Of a stretch of DNA of 64,000 bases, positions 42,586 to 54,299 are shown piece after piece. The stretch covers positions 1 through 64,000 of the forward strand of contig JAKSVQ010000004.1 of NCBI GenBank assembly GCA_024407855.1, read 5' to 3'. How positions within the stretch are numbered: position 1 is the stretch's first letter; each line of letters opens with the position of its first letter. The stretch is from Mycoplasmoidaceae bacterium. Its GTDB lineage: Bacteria > Bacillota_I > Bacilli_A > Mycoplasmatales > Mycoplasmoidaceae. Both the position numbers and the translations under genes were made by a program. The notes below the pieces were generated by a model. The model made no database searches, had not been told where the DNA came from, and worked only from the letters and a program-made list of their open reading frames with translations.

Positions 42586-43926
42586 TTAATGTCCCTTTCT
42601 TTGCTTATAACTTTCTTTTCGCATTTTGTTGTATTTTTCTTCAAGATATTTATGTTTAGCCTTTTGCTGCATCTTATGAATTTGTTGCTTGATTTTCTTC
42701 TTATAGCCTGGTTTAACCTTTAGGTTTTTCTTGTTATAGAGTTTAGCAATTTGCTTCTTCATTTCAATATCAACAATAGGTTTTGATTTATGAATATAAA
42801 TCTTCTTCTCAATCAGACGGTTATTATCTAAAAGATAATAAGTTCAGCTAACTTTGCTATCTAATTTAGAAATTTGATTTTCATATTTCTTATCGTAGAT
42901 AACATAACTATTACCATAATATTTACCACGACCAGTACGTCCTGCCCGGTGTAAATATCAGATATCTTCTTTTGGTAAACCAAAAGAAATAACATCACTA
43001 ACACCATCAATATCAAGTCCTCTTGATGCTATGTCAGTCGCAACTAAATATTTAAACTCGTTATGGTTAAGCTTAGAAAACATTTGTTTTCTTGCTCGTG
43101 TTTCCATATCTTTGTGCAACATTCCAACAGATAAACCTTGTTCTAATAGGAAAGAATAAATTCTTTCAACTTCTGGTCGAGTGTTAGCAAAGATAATACA
43201 TAGATATGGATTAATTACTTTTAGTAATTCTTGCAATGTTTTAAATGAGTCACCATTATCTTTTGTGTAAACAACACTATGTTTGATTTTATTGTTGGTA
43301 AAGATGTTTCTTTCCAATTGAACATTAATAATGTTGTTGACAGCTTTTTTGAAGGTGTTAGCAACATTATTATGGATGGAAGCTGAACAAAAGATCTTTT
43401 GGACATTTGCCCGATAAAGATCAAGTTTAGCAAACATATCATTAATAGAATTAACAAAACCATAATCTATTAACATATCAGCTTCATCTAAAACAACTTG
43501 TTTTAGGTATTTGAAGTTAACGCCTTGAGCAATCGCTTGACGAACCTTTTCAACAGTAGCGATAACGATTTGACATGGATTGTAAACAAGATTATCAATT
43601 TTTTCGTTCTTATCCAATAGAACAATTTTAATTGTTTTATTGTATTTGGTAAAGGCTAGAAAATTATTATAGATTTGTCAAACCAATTCTTTAGTTGGAG
43701 CAACAATCACATATTGAATGTGTTTGTCTTGTTCATCAATATTATTTAATATTGGTAATAAGTAACATAATGTCTTACCTGATCCAGTTGGAGCAGAGAT
43801 TGTGATATTTCTTCCTTGATTAACTAATTTAAAAGTCTTTTCTTGAACTTCAGTTAGTTCAACAAAATGATTATTAGTTAAAGCTGTATAAAGCCAAGGC
43901 TTTAAAGTTAAGGAAGTAAATTTCAT
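42586..43926 (-). CDS. DEAD-box RNA helicase
   Basis: A 446-aa DEAD-box helicase, probably acting in ribosome assembly or mRNA turnover. Motifs in order: Q-motif region FVELTEVQEKTF, motif I APTGSGKT, Ia APTKELV, motif II VLDEADM, motif III SAS, motif V ATDIASRGLDI, motif VI HRAGRTGR. The tail of about 110 residues is very Lys-rich and likely binds RNA. TGA codons are Trp. Its stop is 2 nt before pepA and it starts 1 nt after leuS. Confidence 0.93.
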
Positions 43927-43927
43927 A

Positions 43928-46312
<2,385 letters not shown>

Positions 46313-46369
46313 AATAATTTATTCTTTTTTACACTTAAATATATAATATTATAACTATAAAAATAATTT

Positions 46370-46624
46370 ATGGCAGATACTCAAAGTCTAATTGAAACAA
46401 TTAGAAAAGAACTAGATTCAATCAAAGTTTTCATCAATGCTGATGGTGGTGATGTTAATTTTGTTAGTTTAGAAAATGGAATATTAACACTAGAAATATC
46501 TGGACATTGCATTGGTTGCATGAGCTTTGATACAACTTATACTTATGGAATTAAACAATCAATGTTAGCAACCCATAAAGAATTAAAAGATGTAATCTTT
46601 ACATTAAAAAAATCAGGAATTTAA
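46370..46624 (+). CDS. NifU-like iron-sulfur scaffold domain protein
   Basis: An 84-aa protein equal to the C-terminal NifU (Nfu) domain, which carries an iron-sulfur cluster for delivery to target proteins. It shows INADGGDVNFV near residue 22 and the cluster motif HCIGC followed by TYTYGIKQSM, matching GxCxxC...T...GIE. A TATAAT-rich region lies just upstream and there is no clear Shine-Dalgarno sequence. Divergent from leuS. Confidence 0.88.
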   Translation: MADTQSLIETIRKELDSIKVFINADGGDVNFVSLENGILTLEISGHCIGCMSFDTTYTYGIKQSMLATHKELKDVIFTLKKSGI

Positions 46625-46637
46625 TCCTGATTTTTAT
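46610..46637. terminator. bidirectional terminator, NifU-like / lipoprotein
   Basis: AAATCAGGA/TCCTGATTT, loop ATTTAA, followed by T-runs on both strands; both convergent stop codons overlap it. Confidence 0.8.
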
Positions 46638-47485
46638 TTTGAAGTATTTCCTAATTTTGTTAGTGTAAGGTAATTTGGACAATCTGTATCAACAAGACAT
46701 CCATAAATAAAGATATCAAAAAACTTTGCAAGAAATGGGCTTAAATGTTCAGCATTTTTATTTGTGTATTCAATGTTTTCAGTTTCACTAAATGTTCATT
46801 TTTTCCCTTCAGCATTGCTGTTTTTGTCTTCAATAATTCTTGGCATAGTAATTTTTCATCCGCCATCATCAGTTGTTCAATGAGGGAAGCGTAATACATT
46901 TGCTTTGTCTGTCTCAAATACCAATCTAAATAAGAAATTTTTTACCTTAAACATTCGTTTATCAATTTCAGCGTTAAATTCTCCTTTACCTTCCTCAGTG
47001 GAGTCATCTGTATACTGAATATTAGCTGTTCAAATTACATCATAAGACGCACAGATGAATGCCTTCAAAACTTTTTCATTAGACATACCCAATGGTTCGA
47101 TAGAGTGTCATTCTATATCAAACGAATGCGGGATGACTTTTACATATCTAGTTTGAACATCTCAAACAGGGGCATCGTTTGATTTTGAATCCTCTGGTTG
47201 TTGGTAATCAGCAAAGGCATAAACTAAATCTTCAGCAAAAATTAATGGTCTTTCAGAGATACATTTATAGTAGTCGTTTGTTAATACATTTTCATTATCA
47301 TCTTGAGGTATGATTTTTTCTTCTCTCATTGGAATTGATGGGTGGAATGCCTTTCATTCGGGGTCAACACCACTTCATTCTCATTCAGCAAAAATTGTTT
47401 GTGCACATGAAGTTACTAATGGTGTAACAATTGCTGCAATACTTGCAACAGTTGCTGCTGGTAATAATTTGTGTAATAGTTTCAT
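46634..47485 (-). CDS. lipoprotein, unknown function
   Basis: A 283-aa lipoprotein with signal peptide MKLLHKLLPAATVAS... and lipobox LVTSC (Cys27); the signal peptide is nearly the same as that at 23549-24061. The mature part is acidic and Trp-rich (many TGA codons), with no recognised domain. It is surrounded by housekeeping genes and closed by a shared bidirectional terminator. Cell-surface location follows from the lipobox. Confidence 0.8.
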
Positions 47486-47509
47486 GCAAATCTCCTTATA
47501 TTTATTATA

Positions 47510-48277
47510 TTAAATGACTTTTTCTTTCTTTGATGTTGTAATTGACAAACATTCAATATTATCAAATTCTTGTTTGATTAAACTTGCGACAAAATCACAG
47601 AAGCAATTTTCTAAATCATGGCCAACATCTAATGCAGCTAATTGATAATTAGCTAGATCTTGTCAGCCATGGTGTTTAATATCGCCAGTAACTAATAATA
47701 CTTTTTCAGTTTGTAGTGTATCAAACATTGGGGCAAAGACAGATAAACCAGCACCAGCACAAATAGCAACCTTTTTGTATTTGTCAGTTGCTTTAGCATT
47801 AGTTGTTACTAGTGTAACACCAAATGTATCTTTGAATGTTTGGGCAATTTGCCCAACACTCATTGGACGAGGAAGGTTTCCCATAACAAACTTTTGGTTT
47901 TTATATCACTTAAGGTTTTTAAGTCTTAGTTTTTCTCCAACTAAAAAGTTCATTCCATTTCTTGAATTATCAAAACATGTATGTAGCGCTAAAACTGTTG
48001 TTTTAGTATTTTCAAGTCGTTCAAGTAATAATTTATAGAAAGGTAACATTTCATGTTCTGGATTAGACTTAAAGATTGGATGATGTGTAACAATTAATTT
48101 AGCTTTTTGTTTAATTGCTTCATCAACAATCTTTTCATTTAAATCTAAACAAACAAAAACCTTATAGGTTTGTTTATTAAGATTACCTTTTACAACATAG
48201 CCCGATTCATCTCATTTTTCTTGTTGTTTTAATGGATATTGTTTTAATAGAAAACTTGTTATATTTTTAATTTGCAT
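47510..48277 (-). CDS. Nif3-like dinuclear metal protein (DUF34)
   Basis: A 255-aa member of the Nif3/YqfO family, often annotated as GTP cyclohydrolase type 2-like although the true function is unsettled. Metal-binding motifs are LIVTHHPIFK and, near the C-terminus, TGDIKHHGWQDLANYQLAALDVGHDLEN. It starts 1 nt after trmK, and trmK-Nif3 pairing is common in Firmicutes. TGA codons are Trp. Confidence 0.9.
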
Positions 48278-48278
48278 A

Positions 48279-48938
48279 TTATTTTTTCACCTTTTCCTTT
48301 AATCATTTGTGTAATGTTGCATAAGTCTCTGAGAATCGATACAGTTTTTTCTTTTCGACTTTGTGTAATGCAGCTTTTAAGTATGCCATTCACATCTTCT
48401 TATCTTTTTGTAAAGATAGCAGGCCAAAGTAAGCTTCATATATGGTTATCTTTCTAACTTTGGTTCCTGGCTTAGCTTGAATTATTTGGTAGAACTTTTT
48501 TCGATCAACACAAATTTGTTCAAATTGAATAATTCATTTCTTTTTAGCCAAATATCTTCTTAAGACATCAACATCACAATTTGCTTCAAGAATATATTTA
48601 CAGTTTTTAGAAATCCTTGGATCTTTGTTTTCCAATATTTGAATAATGTTGTTTGCTCCCATACCAGCAATAACAATGTAGTCTGGTTGAACAAACACTT
48701 TCTTAGTAATATCTTGCAAACCATCATTTAAAACATTTATTGTTTTAGTTGTTAAATGGTTTTTAGCTAAATTAGCCTTTCCGGCATTGTGTGGTTGTCA
48801 ATTCTTTTCAATATTAACAACTTGTTTAGCTTTTTTTGATCTTAGTAAGTTAATTGCTAGCAATGCATGATCTGATCCAACATCATACACACATTGACAT
48901 TTATCAATTAAGTTACAAAGTTGTTTAATTCTGTTCAT
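48279..48938 (-). CDS. trmK: tRNA m1A22 methyltransferase TrmK
   Basis: A 219-aa SAM-dependent methyltransferase of the TrmK (DUF633) family, which methylates A22 in tRNA. SAM motif VYDVGSDHALLAI is near residue 17 and the family motif IVIAGMGANNIIQIL near residue 88. Its start overlaps the end of rpoD by 14 nt, the order seen as MG248-MG249 from memory. Several TGA Trp codons split the frame under the standard code. Confidence 0.92.
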
Positions 48939-50295
48939 CTAATATATAACTTCTCAATTTCTTTGATTTTGATGGGTGTTTTAATTTTCTTGTGGCTTTC
49001 GCTTCAATTTGGCGAACTTGTTCACGAGGAATTTTTAATTTTTCTGCCGCTTCATCAAGACTATGAACATATGTATATGGTTCAAGACCATAACGCATTC
49101 GCATAATCTTCTCTTCTTCAGGAGTTAAAGTTACCTTAAATAATTGATTGATATCTTCTTTCAATAATGATTCTTTTGTATATTGAACTGGTGAAGTCAA
49201 AACATCTTCTTTAACAAAGTCAGAGATTTGGCTATCTTCATCAGATCCAACAGTTTTATCTAGTGATACTGGATCAATATGAATACGTTTGATGTTAGCA
49301 ACTTTTCTAGTTGTGAACCCAGCTGCTTGTCCGCCAAGTTCTTCAGTAATTTCTTCAATAGTTGGTTGGCGACCTAATCTTTGAGTTAATTCTTTTTCAG
49401 CATTTGTTACACGGTGAATTGTTTCAATCATGTGGGCTGGAATACGAATAATCTTTGATTGATCAGAAATGGCACGAGTAATTGCTTGGCGAATCCATCA
49501 TGTTGCATAAGTTGAGAACTTATGGCCTAAACGATAGTCAAATTTCGTAATGGCTTTCATTAAACCCATTGTTCCTTCTTGAATTAAATCTTCAAATTCA
49601 ATTCCACGGTTTAGGAACTTCTTAGCGATTGAAGTAACAAGACGTAGGTTACTTGTTACTAATTGATCAACGGCATACTTTCTTTCAATTTCATTCTTAG
49701 AGTTTAATAGCTTAGCTATTTCTACTTCTTGTTCAGCTGAAAGCATCTTAGATTGACCAAGAGTAGTTAAGAATGATTTAACACCATCATAGTCATTACC
49801 TTTTGGTCCATGAGTTGTAATCTTACTAACTTTTTGTGATTTTTGTGTTGATAATATTTTTTCTGCTTCTTCTAAAGTGAAGAACTTTTTGCCTTCATAC
49901 CCTTTGATGGTAATACCTTGCTTAACAATATCATTGAATAATCTTTGTGTTAATTCTTTTGTTAAAGCATAACTTCCAAATTCAGAAAAAATCTTGTTTA
50001 ATACAACAACATTTCTGCTTCGTTTTTTAAGCTTAACAGTTTGAATAATTTTCTTTTCAATGTCTTTAAATTCAAATTCAGAAATAGTCTTATGTTTAGA
50101 ATAAGATTCTAGAATTTGAATTTTAGGTGAGAATGTTTTAGAACTACTTGCTTGCTGTTTTGCTGGTTTTTTAGCTACTTTTTTAGCAGGTTTTACTTTT
50201 TTTGTTTTTACTTTTTTAGTTGTTTTTTTCTTACTAACAACTTTAGTAGCTTTCTTTTTAGCTACTTTTTTTGATTTACTATTCTTCTTTGCCAT
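48925..50295 (-). CDS. rpoD: primary sigma factor
   Basis: The housekeeping sigma-70, 456 aa. After a Lys-rich N-terminus (1-55) come region 1.2 ([13 protein letters not shown]), region 2 ([26 protein letters not shown], then KFSTYATWWIRQAI with TGA Trp codons), region 3 and region 4 ([15 protein letters not shown] and [17 protein letters not shown]). It overlaps trmK. The presence of a conventional sigma leaves open whether a second sigma reads the recA-type element. Confidence 0.97.
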
Positions 50296-50340
50296 GAATA
50301 CCTCAGATTGATAGATATATATTATACCCTAAAAATAAAA

Positions 50341-50368
50341 AAGTAAAAGTAATAAATTACTTTTACTT
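50341..50368 (-). terminator. terminator of the small membrane-protein gene
   Basis: AAGTAAAAGTAA/TTACTTTTACTT is a perfect 12-bp stem with loop of four, followed on the minus strand by TTTTTATTTTT. It separates the small gene from rpoD. Confidence 0.8.
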
Positions 50369-50390
50369 AACAAAAAAGATTACGATGTCA

Positions 50391-50597
50391 TTATCCAAAT
50401 ATTGAAATTGAACTACGACTTGGTACTGGGGATAAACGCATAATTGTTGTTCGGCGGAAACCATAGTTAGTATTACTTTGAATTGGTCTTGTCATACTTA
50501 CAGCATTCATTACAAGACTAGAAAGGGTTGAAACAAGAATGCCAATACCTAAGGCAATTGCATAAAACGATCCTCCAGACGTTTTAGCTTTTTGCAT
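50391..50597 (-). CDS. small membrane protein under a recA-type upstream element
   Basis: A 68-aa product if read from the ATG at 50597: MQKAKTSGGSFYAIALGIGI..., one hydrophobic segment (residues about 11-32) and a basic, Ser/Arg-rich tail (FRRTTIMRLSPVPSRSSIS). The start is uncertain: a strong GGGAGG lies at 50622-50627, 24 nt above this ATG and 6-8 nt above in-frame ATA/ATT codons (50615). A non-ATG start is therefore possible; the frame is open up to the GTG at 50624. Copy C of the recA-type element is directly upstream. No homologue recognised. Confidence 0.6.
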   Translation of the reverse strand: MQKAKTSGGSFYAIALGIGILVSTLSSLVMNAVSMTRPIQSNTNYGFRRTTIMRLSPVPSRSSISIFG

Positions 50598-50627
50598 TTG
50601 TGTTAATCTTTTAATATATATCACCTC

Positions 50628-50667
50628 CCATATGTATATTTACCTAAGAAAATAAAAATTTAGAAAA
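50628..50667 (-). promoter_or_regulatory. shared upstream element, copy C
   Basis: Same sequence as the recA copy from CTAAA through CATATGG. As in copy A, CGTAAGT (50712-50706) lies exactly 49 nt before CTAAA, with ATAAA, GG and ATACG also conserved between A and C in the interval. Confidence 0.75.
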
Positions 50668-50728
50668 AAATGCAGTCACTAGACGTATGACCACATTTTA
50701 TCAATACTTACGATGCAACAATTTTTTA

Positions 50729-51172
50729 CTATTTTCGTAGTTTTTTGCCTAATCTCTTGCCAACAAATCAACCGATGAAAACTAAAACTGGTGATATAAA
50801 ACCAATGATGTTAATTAAAGCATTATCACTTAATTGTGGTAGATAAAACAAAATAACCATTAAGATATCGGGTGTTAGAACAAATCAAACCGATAGAAAC
50901 AAGATGACTCTTGTATGCTTTACTGATTTTGGATTATTTAGTTTCTTAGCAACAACAAACAATATTGATGCACAGATTAATCAAATAATAGAGTTAGCTA
51001 ATGTGACAAGTGACAAAATCTTTAATGTATAGTAAAAAGCCTCATATCCTAATAAATAGTTTAATAATGATAAAACAAAAACAGATACTGAGATTAAAGT
51101 ATGAATTAATCCAGTAACACTAAATCATTTTAACAAACGAGTAAATTTTTTTGTTTGTTGTTGCTCGGCCAT
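50729..51172 (-). CDS. membrane protein, unknown function
   Basis: A 147-aa protein (MAEQQQTKKFTRLLKWFSVTG...) with four predicted membrane helices at about residues 17-40, 50-73, 87-108 and 117-138, and a basic C-terminus GKRLGKKLRK. Five TGA codons are Trp, which is why the frame looks broken in the standard code. It stands alone upstream of the recA-type element copy C. No family is recognised. Confidence 0.7.
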
Positions 51173-51256
51173 AGAATAATTATAAAGATAATTAAAAAGT
51201 AAAAAAATATGTTTTTTGCTTTATAGATATATAATTTTATAGAAAGGAATTCCTAT

Positions 51257-51505
51257 ATGGGAAAAAGTATTACAGAACAAAAATTAACTCCTTCTGCTAA
51301 ATTAGCTGCTGTTATTGGTGCTGGTAAAATTACTAGACCACAAGCAGTTAAGAAGGTATGAGCTTACATTAAAGCTCACAAATTACAAGACAAGAACAAT
51401 AAAAGAAACATTAAAACTGACGCAAAACTTAAACCAGTATTTGGTGGTAAGAGCACAATTACTATGTTTGAAGTTGGTAAATACTTGTCTAAAGAATTAA
51501 AGTAG
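51257..51505 (+). CDS. SWIB/MDM2 domain protein
   Basis: An 82-aa protein consisting of one SWIB domain. It shows LTPSAKLAAVIGAGKITRPQ, VWAYIKAHKLQDKNNKR and TDAKLKPVFGGKSTITMFEV, which follow the SWIB pattern (VWEYIKEHNLQDPKNKR, then FG...MF). SWIB domains are best known in eukaryotic chromatin remodelling complexes and in Chlamydiae; the role in bacteria is thought to be DNA- or chromatin-related. One TGA is Trp. A good AGAAAGGA site precedes it and a hairpin terminator follows. Confidence 0.88.
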
Positions 51506-51520
51506 TTAATTTGAACTTTC

Positions 51521-51548
51521 AAAAAAAGAGGGGTTTCCCTCTTTTTTA
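51521..51548 (+). terminator. terminator of the SWIB gene
   Basis: AAAAAGAGGG/CCCTCTTTTTT, loop GTTT. Confidence 0.85.
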
Positions 51549-51576
51549 TTAACATATAATGAAAGTAGGAGATATT

Positions 51577-51909
51577 ATGGGAAAGAATAAAACAACAATT
51601 AAGTCAGGTAATACCTATTTTGGATCTGATGGTAAAACAACCATCAAATCTGGTAATACTTTCTTTCATTCTGATGGTAAGACAACCATCAAATCTGGTA
51701 ATATCTACTTTGGATCTGATGGCAAAACTACTATTAGATCAGGCAATACATTCTTTGGCTCTGATGGTAGTACTACCATCAAATCTGGTAATACCTTCTT
51801 TAGTTCTGGTGGGGATACTACCATTAAAAGTGGCAACACATTCTTTGGCTCTGGTTCATCAGATTCAGCAATGTTTGATGATGACGACGAAGACGAAGAT
51901 GAATGATAA
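51577..51909 (+). CDS. tandem-repeat protein (KSGNTFFGSDGKTTI units)
   Basis: A 110-aa protein made of about six copies of a 15-residue unit, KSGNTFFGSDGKTTI, followed by a strongly acidic tail of Asp and Glu ending in Trp (TGA) and a TAA stop. The regular Gly/Thr/Ser unit looks like a small beta-structure. The ATG at 51577 has AGGAG 5 nt upstream; an ATG at 51559 is less likely. No signal peptide, so it is presumably cytosolic. Between two hairpin terminators, so an independent gene. Confidence 0.8.
51598..51850. repeat. 45-bp tandem repeats in the repeat-protein gene
   Basis: About six copies of a 45-bp unit beginning AARTCWGGTAATAC and containing TCTGATGGTAAAAC. Several adjacent copies are nearly identical, so unequal recombination or slippage could change copy number in frame. 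Confidence 0.85.
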
Positions 51910-51938
51910 TAAAAACCAGGTTGAACCTGGTTTTTTTA
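51910..51938. terminator. bidirectional terminator
   Basis: AAAACCAGGT/ACCTGGTTTT, loop TGA, with A-run and T-run, serving the repeat-protein gene and the convergent membrane-protein gene. Confidence 0.85.
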
Positions 51939-51939
51939 A

Positions 51940-52401
51940 TTACATTTTCTTTACGTTGATGATTGAGAAGATGAATGAGGCGATTAATGTGGCGGCACTA
52001 ACAGCATTTATTGCAACAATAGCTCGAGTTCACATGTTGAAGTCAATGCTTGGAACTAATCCAAGAATGATTAATGATGCAATAAAACCAATTGCTGTGA
52101 AGCAAACTAATCCACCAGCAATACCATAAAAGATTGTGCAAGTCTTTGCTCCTAAGCCTTCATCATTTCCATGTTCTTTGGCTAAAAGAATAAATGTAAT
52201 GATGATTCAAACTATTTGAATTACTAATAAGATAAATTGATAAATATTAGTAACGAAGAAACCAAGAATTGATGCAGCTGTTTCAGTATTTTGGAAGATT
52301 GATGCCATTAATGCTGAAACAATTGCTACAAGTCCACAGATTATTGAAAAAACAATATTGGCAATAGTTAGGCCTTTACACTTTGAATTTTGTTTAGTCA
52401 T
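51940..52401 (-). CDS. four-helix membrane protein, unknown function
   Basis: A 153-aa protein (MTKQNSKCKGLTIANIVF...) with membrane helices at about residues 12-34, 45-72, 84-112 and 124-148. The short N-terminus is basic. TGA codons at 52206 and nearby are Trp. It lies 12 nt downstream of the dUTPase gene on the same strand and is probably cotranscribed. Resembles DUF4064-type small membrane proteins in general layout only. Confidence 0.72.
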
Positions 52402-52413
52402 AGTTACTCCTTA

Positions 52414-52911
52414 TTAATAATTATTTTTTTGACGATCGTGATTTACTTGATTCTTTTTTTCGTAAGCTGCTAGTATTTCTTCAACACTAAAACCTAGTCT
52501 AAAACCAAACTTTAGATAATTCATATATCACTCTCTTGCTTTTCAAGCAGTGTTGATATTACATGTTTTTCGAAATAATCAAACAAATGCTTTTGTTATT
52601 TCAGTTTTATCTTCATATTTGTTTAAGAAACGTTTTACCGTAAATTGTGGTTTAACGAAGTATCTAATACAAATTGAAGTAATAAAGTGAATACCATCAA
52701 CATATTCTTCAAGAATAACATCTCTTGCAGATGGTCCTTTATTTGACCAGAATTTAAAACTACGTATTTCATTAGCAAGTTCAGCTAATTCAACTAATAA
52801 TGCTAGTTTTAATTCTCGTGTAATGGTGCGGTATGCAACATTGTGTTTTGTGTGAATTTCTTTGTCTAATTCACGTTGCTGATTGAATAATTTTGTTAAA
52901 TCGATTTTCAT
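52414..52911 (-). CDS. dimeric dUTP diphosphatase
   Basis: A 165-aa all-alpha NTP hydrolase of the dimeric dUTPase family (PF08761), which removes dUTP from the nucleotide pool. Metal-binding motifs are LVELAELANEIRSFKFW and EEYVDGIHFI; the C-terminal YEKKNQVNHDRQ is typical. Four TGA Trp codons. It precedes the membrane-protein gene and follows the rplT terminator. Confidence 0.88.
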
Positions 52912-52939
52912 AATCCCTCTACATATAGATTATAAAATA

Positions 52940-52960
52940 AAAAATAGGTTGACCCTATTT
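52940..52960 (-). terminator. terminator of infC-rpmI-rplT
   Basis: AAATAGG/CCTATTT with loop GTCAA on the minus strand, followed by a T-rich run; the rplT stop codon lies in the stem. Confidence 0.75.
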
Positions 52961-53302
52961 CTTACATGCAATTTCCACTAATGCTTTGAATTCGTTTGGA
53001 TTGTTAATTGCTAATTCAGATAGCATTTTACGGTTGATTTCAATTTTGTTTTTCTTTAAACCATTAATGAATTGTGAATAGTTGTATCCTTGTGCTTGCA
53101 CAGCAGCAGAGATTCTTGCAATTCATAATTTTCTAAAGTCTCGTTTTTTAGCTCTTCTGTCTCTAAAAGCATATTGAGCTGAACGAATAACTGTTTGACT
53201 AGCAATTCTATAGCTAGTGTGTTTTGTTCCTCTAGCACCAGAGGCTGCTTGTTTAACACTCTTACGGTATTTTCTTGCAGTAGTTCCACCTTTTACTCTC
53301 AT
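52955..53302 (-). CDS. rplT: 50S ribosomal protein L20
   Basis: A 115-aa basic protein that nucleates 50S assembly and, in Firmicutes, represses its own operon. It begins [19 protein letters not shown] and contains [19 protein letters not shown], both highly conserved. One frame without TGA. Last gene of infC-rpmI-rplT, 12 nt after rpmI. Confidence 0.97.
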
Positions 53303-53313
53303 AATTGATCTCC

Positions 53314-53514
53314 TTAGTTATGTAATGTCTTACCTAAGTTCTTAGTGTAAGTGGCATTTAGTGTTGTATCTTTTCTAAGATGTCTTTTTTGCTTAGTTGT
53401 CTTATTGTGTGCTAAATGTGAACGATAAGCATGTTTTCTTTTTAGTTTACCAGAGCTAGTTCTTTTTAGTCTCTTAGCAACAGCTCTTTTAGTTTTTGCT
53501 TTAATTTTTCCCAT
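53314..53514 (-). CDS. rpmI: 50S ribosomal protein L35
   Basis: A 66-aa very basic protein with the family start [17 protein letters not shown], then [29 protein letters not shown] lies 7 nt before the ATG. It sits between infC and rplT in the conserved operon. Confidence 0.97.
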   Translation of the reverse strand: MGKIKAKTKRAVAKRLKRTSSGKLKRKHAYRSHLAHNKTTKQKRHLRKDTTLNATYTKNLGKTLHN

Positions 53515-53524
53515 AACTTTCTCC

Positions 53525-54046
53525 TTATTTCTTAATAATAGTTGCTTCGTACATGATTGGACTTAATTGTTTAAGTGGGGTAGCAACTTTGCCATTTTCT
53601 TCAATTAATTTTAGGAAGTCTTGATAAACTTTATCAATTAGATCTTGCTTTGTGGCAATACGACCAAATGTCATTACTTTAAATTTAATTTGGCATCCAT
53701 CTTTTAATCATTGATTAACTTGGTTTGCTTTTCATTGTAAATCACCAGCACCAATTTGTGGTCGAACTTTAACTTCTTTTGTTTTAATCACAACTTGGTT
53801 TTTCTTAGCTTCTTTTTGTTTAACGTCTTGTTGGTATTTAAACTTACCATAATCAATAATTTTACAAATAGATAGTTTGCCAGTTTTGCTACTTGGTACA
53901 AATAGTACTAAGTCTAAACCCTTATCTTGTGCTAATCTAATAGCAGCTTTTGTATTCATTGCTCCTAAATTAGTTCCATTTTCGTCAACGACTAAAACAT
54001 TTGGATCTCTAATCTTTTCGTTTGTTAAGTATTTGTCTTTTTGCAT
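53525..54046 (-). CDS. infC: translation initiation factor IF-3
   Basis: IF-3 keeps ribosomal subunits apart and checks the start codon. The 173-aa protein has the N-domain ([27 protein letters not shown]) and C-domain ([33 protein letters not shown]). Two TGA Trp codons. The start is an ordinary ATG, not the rare ATT of many bacteria. It is preceded by a long structured leader with an attenuator hairpin. Confidence 0.96.
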
Positions 54047-54076
54047 TCAATTTTCCTTTTAATTAATTGTTTATAT

Positions 54077-54111
54077 AAAGAAAAGTACACAATGATTGAT
54101 TCATTGTGTAC
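54077..54111 (-). terminator. attenuator hairpin in the infC leader
   Basis: GTACACAATGA/TCATTGTGTAC is a perfect 11-bp stem followed on the minus strand by TTTTCTTTA, 30 nt ahead of infC. No gene ends here, so it must act in the leader. Confidence 0.75.
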
Positions 54112-54195
54112 ACAAAACATTTAAATGGTCAATGACCTTTAAAAGCTTTTTGCCTATTACTATTCGCAATCAGGCGAGTTTACACAACTACTTTC
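54112..54195 (-). promoter_or_regulatory. candidate L20-type ribosomal protein leader
   Basis: The minus-strand leader of infC-rpmI-rplT contains TAATAGGCAAAAAGC, a CTCGCCTGATTGCG segment and AAGGTCATTGACC. These can pair at long range in a way reminiscent of the Firmicute L20 leader, which copies the L20 site on 23S rRNA. The position, operon and downstream attenuator agree. A covariance-model match was not computed. Confidence 0.45.
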
Positions 54196-54264
54196 TTTAT
54201 ATGTATATATTGTATATATAAATTGAGATTTTTTTGCAAAATATTTGCATTGTATCTTTTAATG

Positions 54265-54270
54265 TATAAT
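54265..54270 (+). promoter_or_regulatory. -10 box of the BspA-like lipoprotein
   Basis: TATAAT preceded by TG, 29 nt before the ATG at 54300; AAAGGA at 54289 is the ribosome-binding site. Confidence 0.55.
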
Positions 54271-54299
54271 TAATAAATATTAGTAAAAAAAGGATTTTT

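Noticed and set aside
51598..51850. Second CRISPR-like array
   Set aside because: 45-bp units are contiguous coding repeats without spacers.
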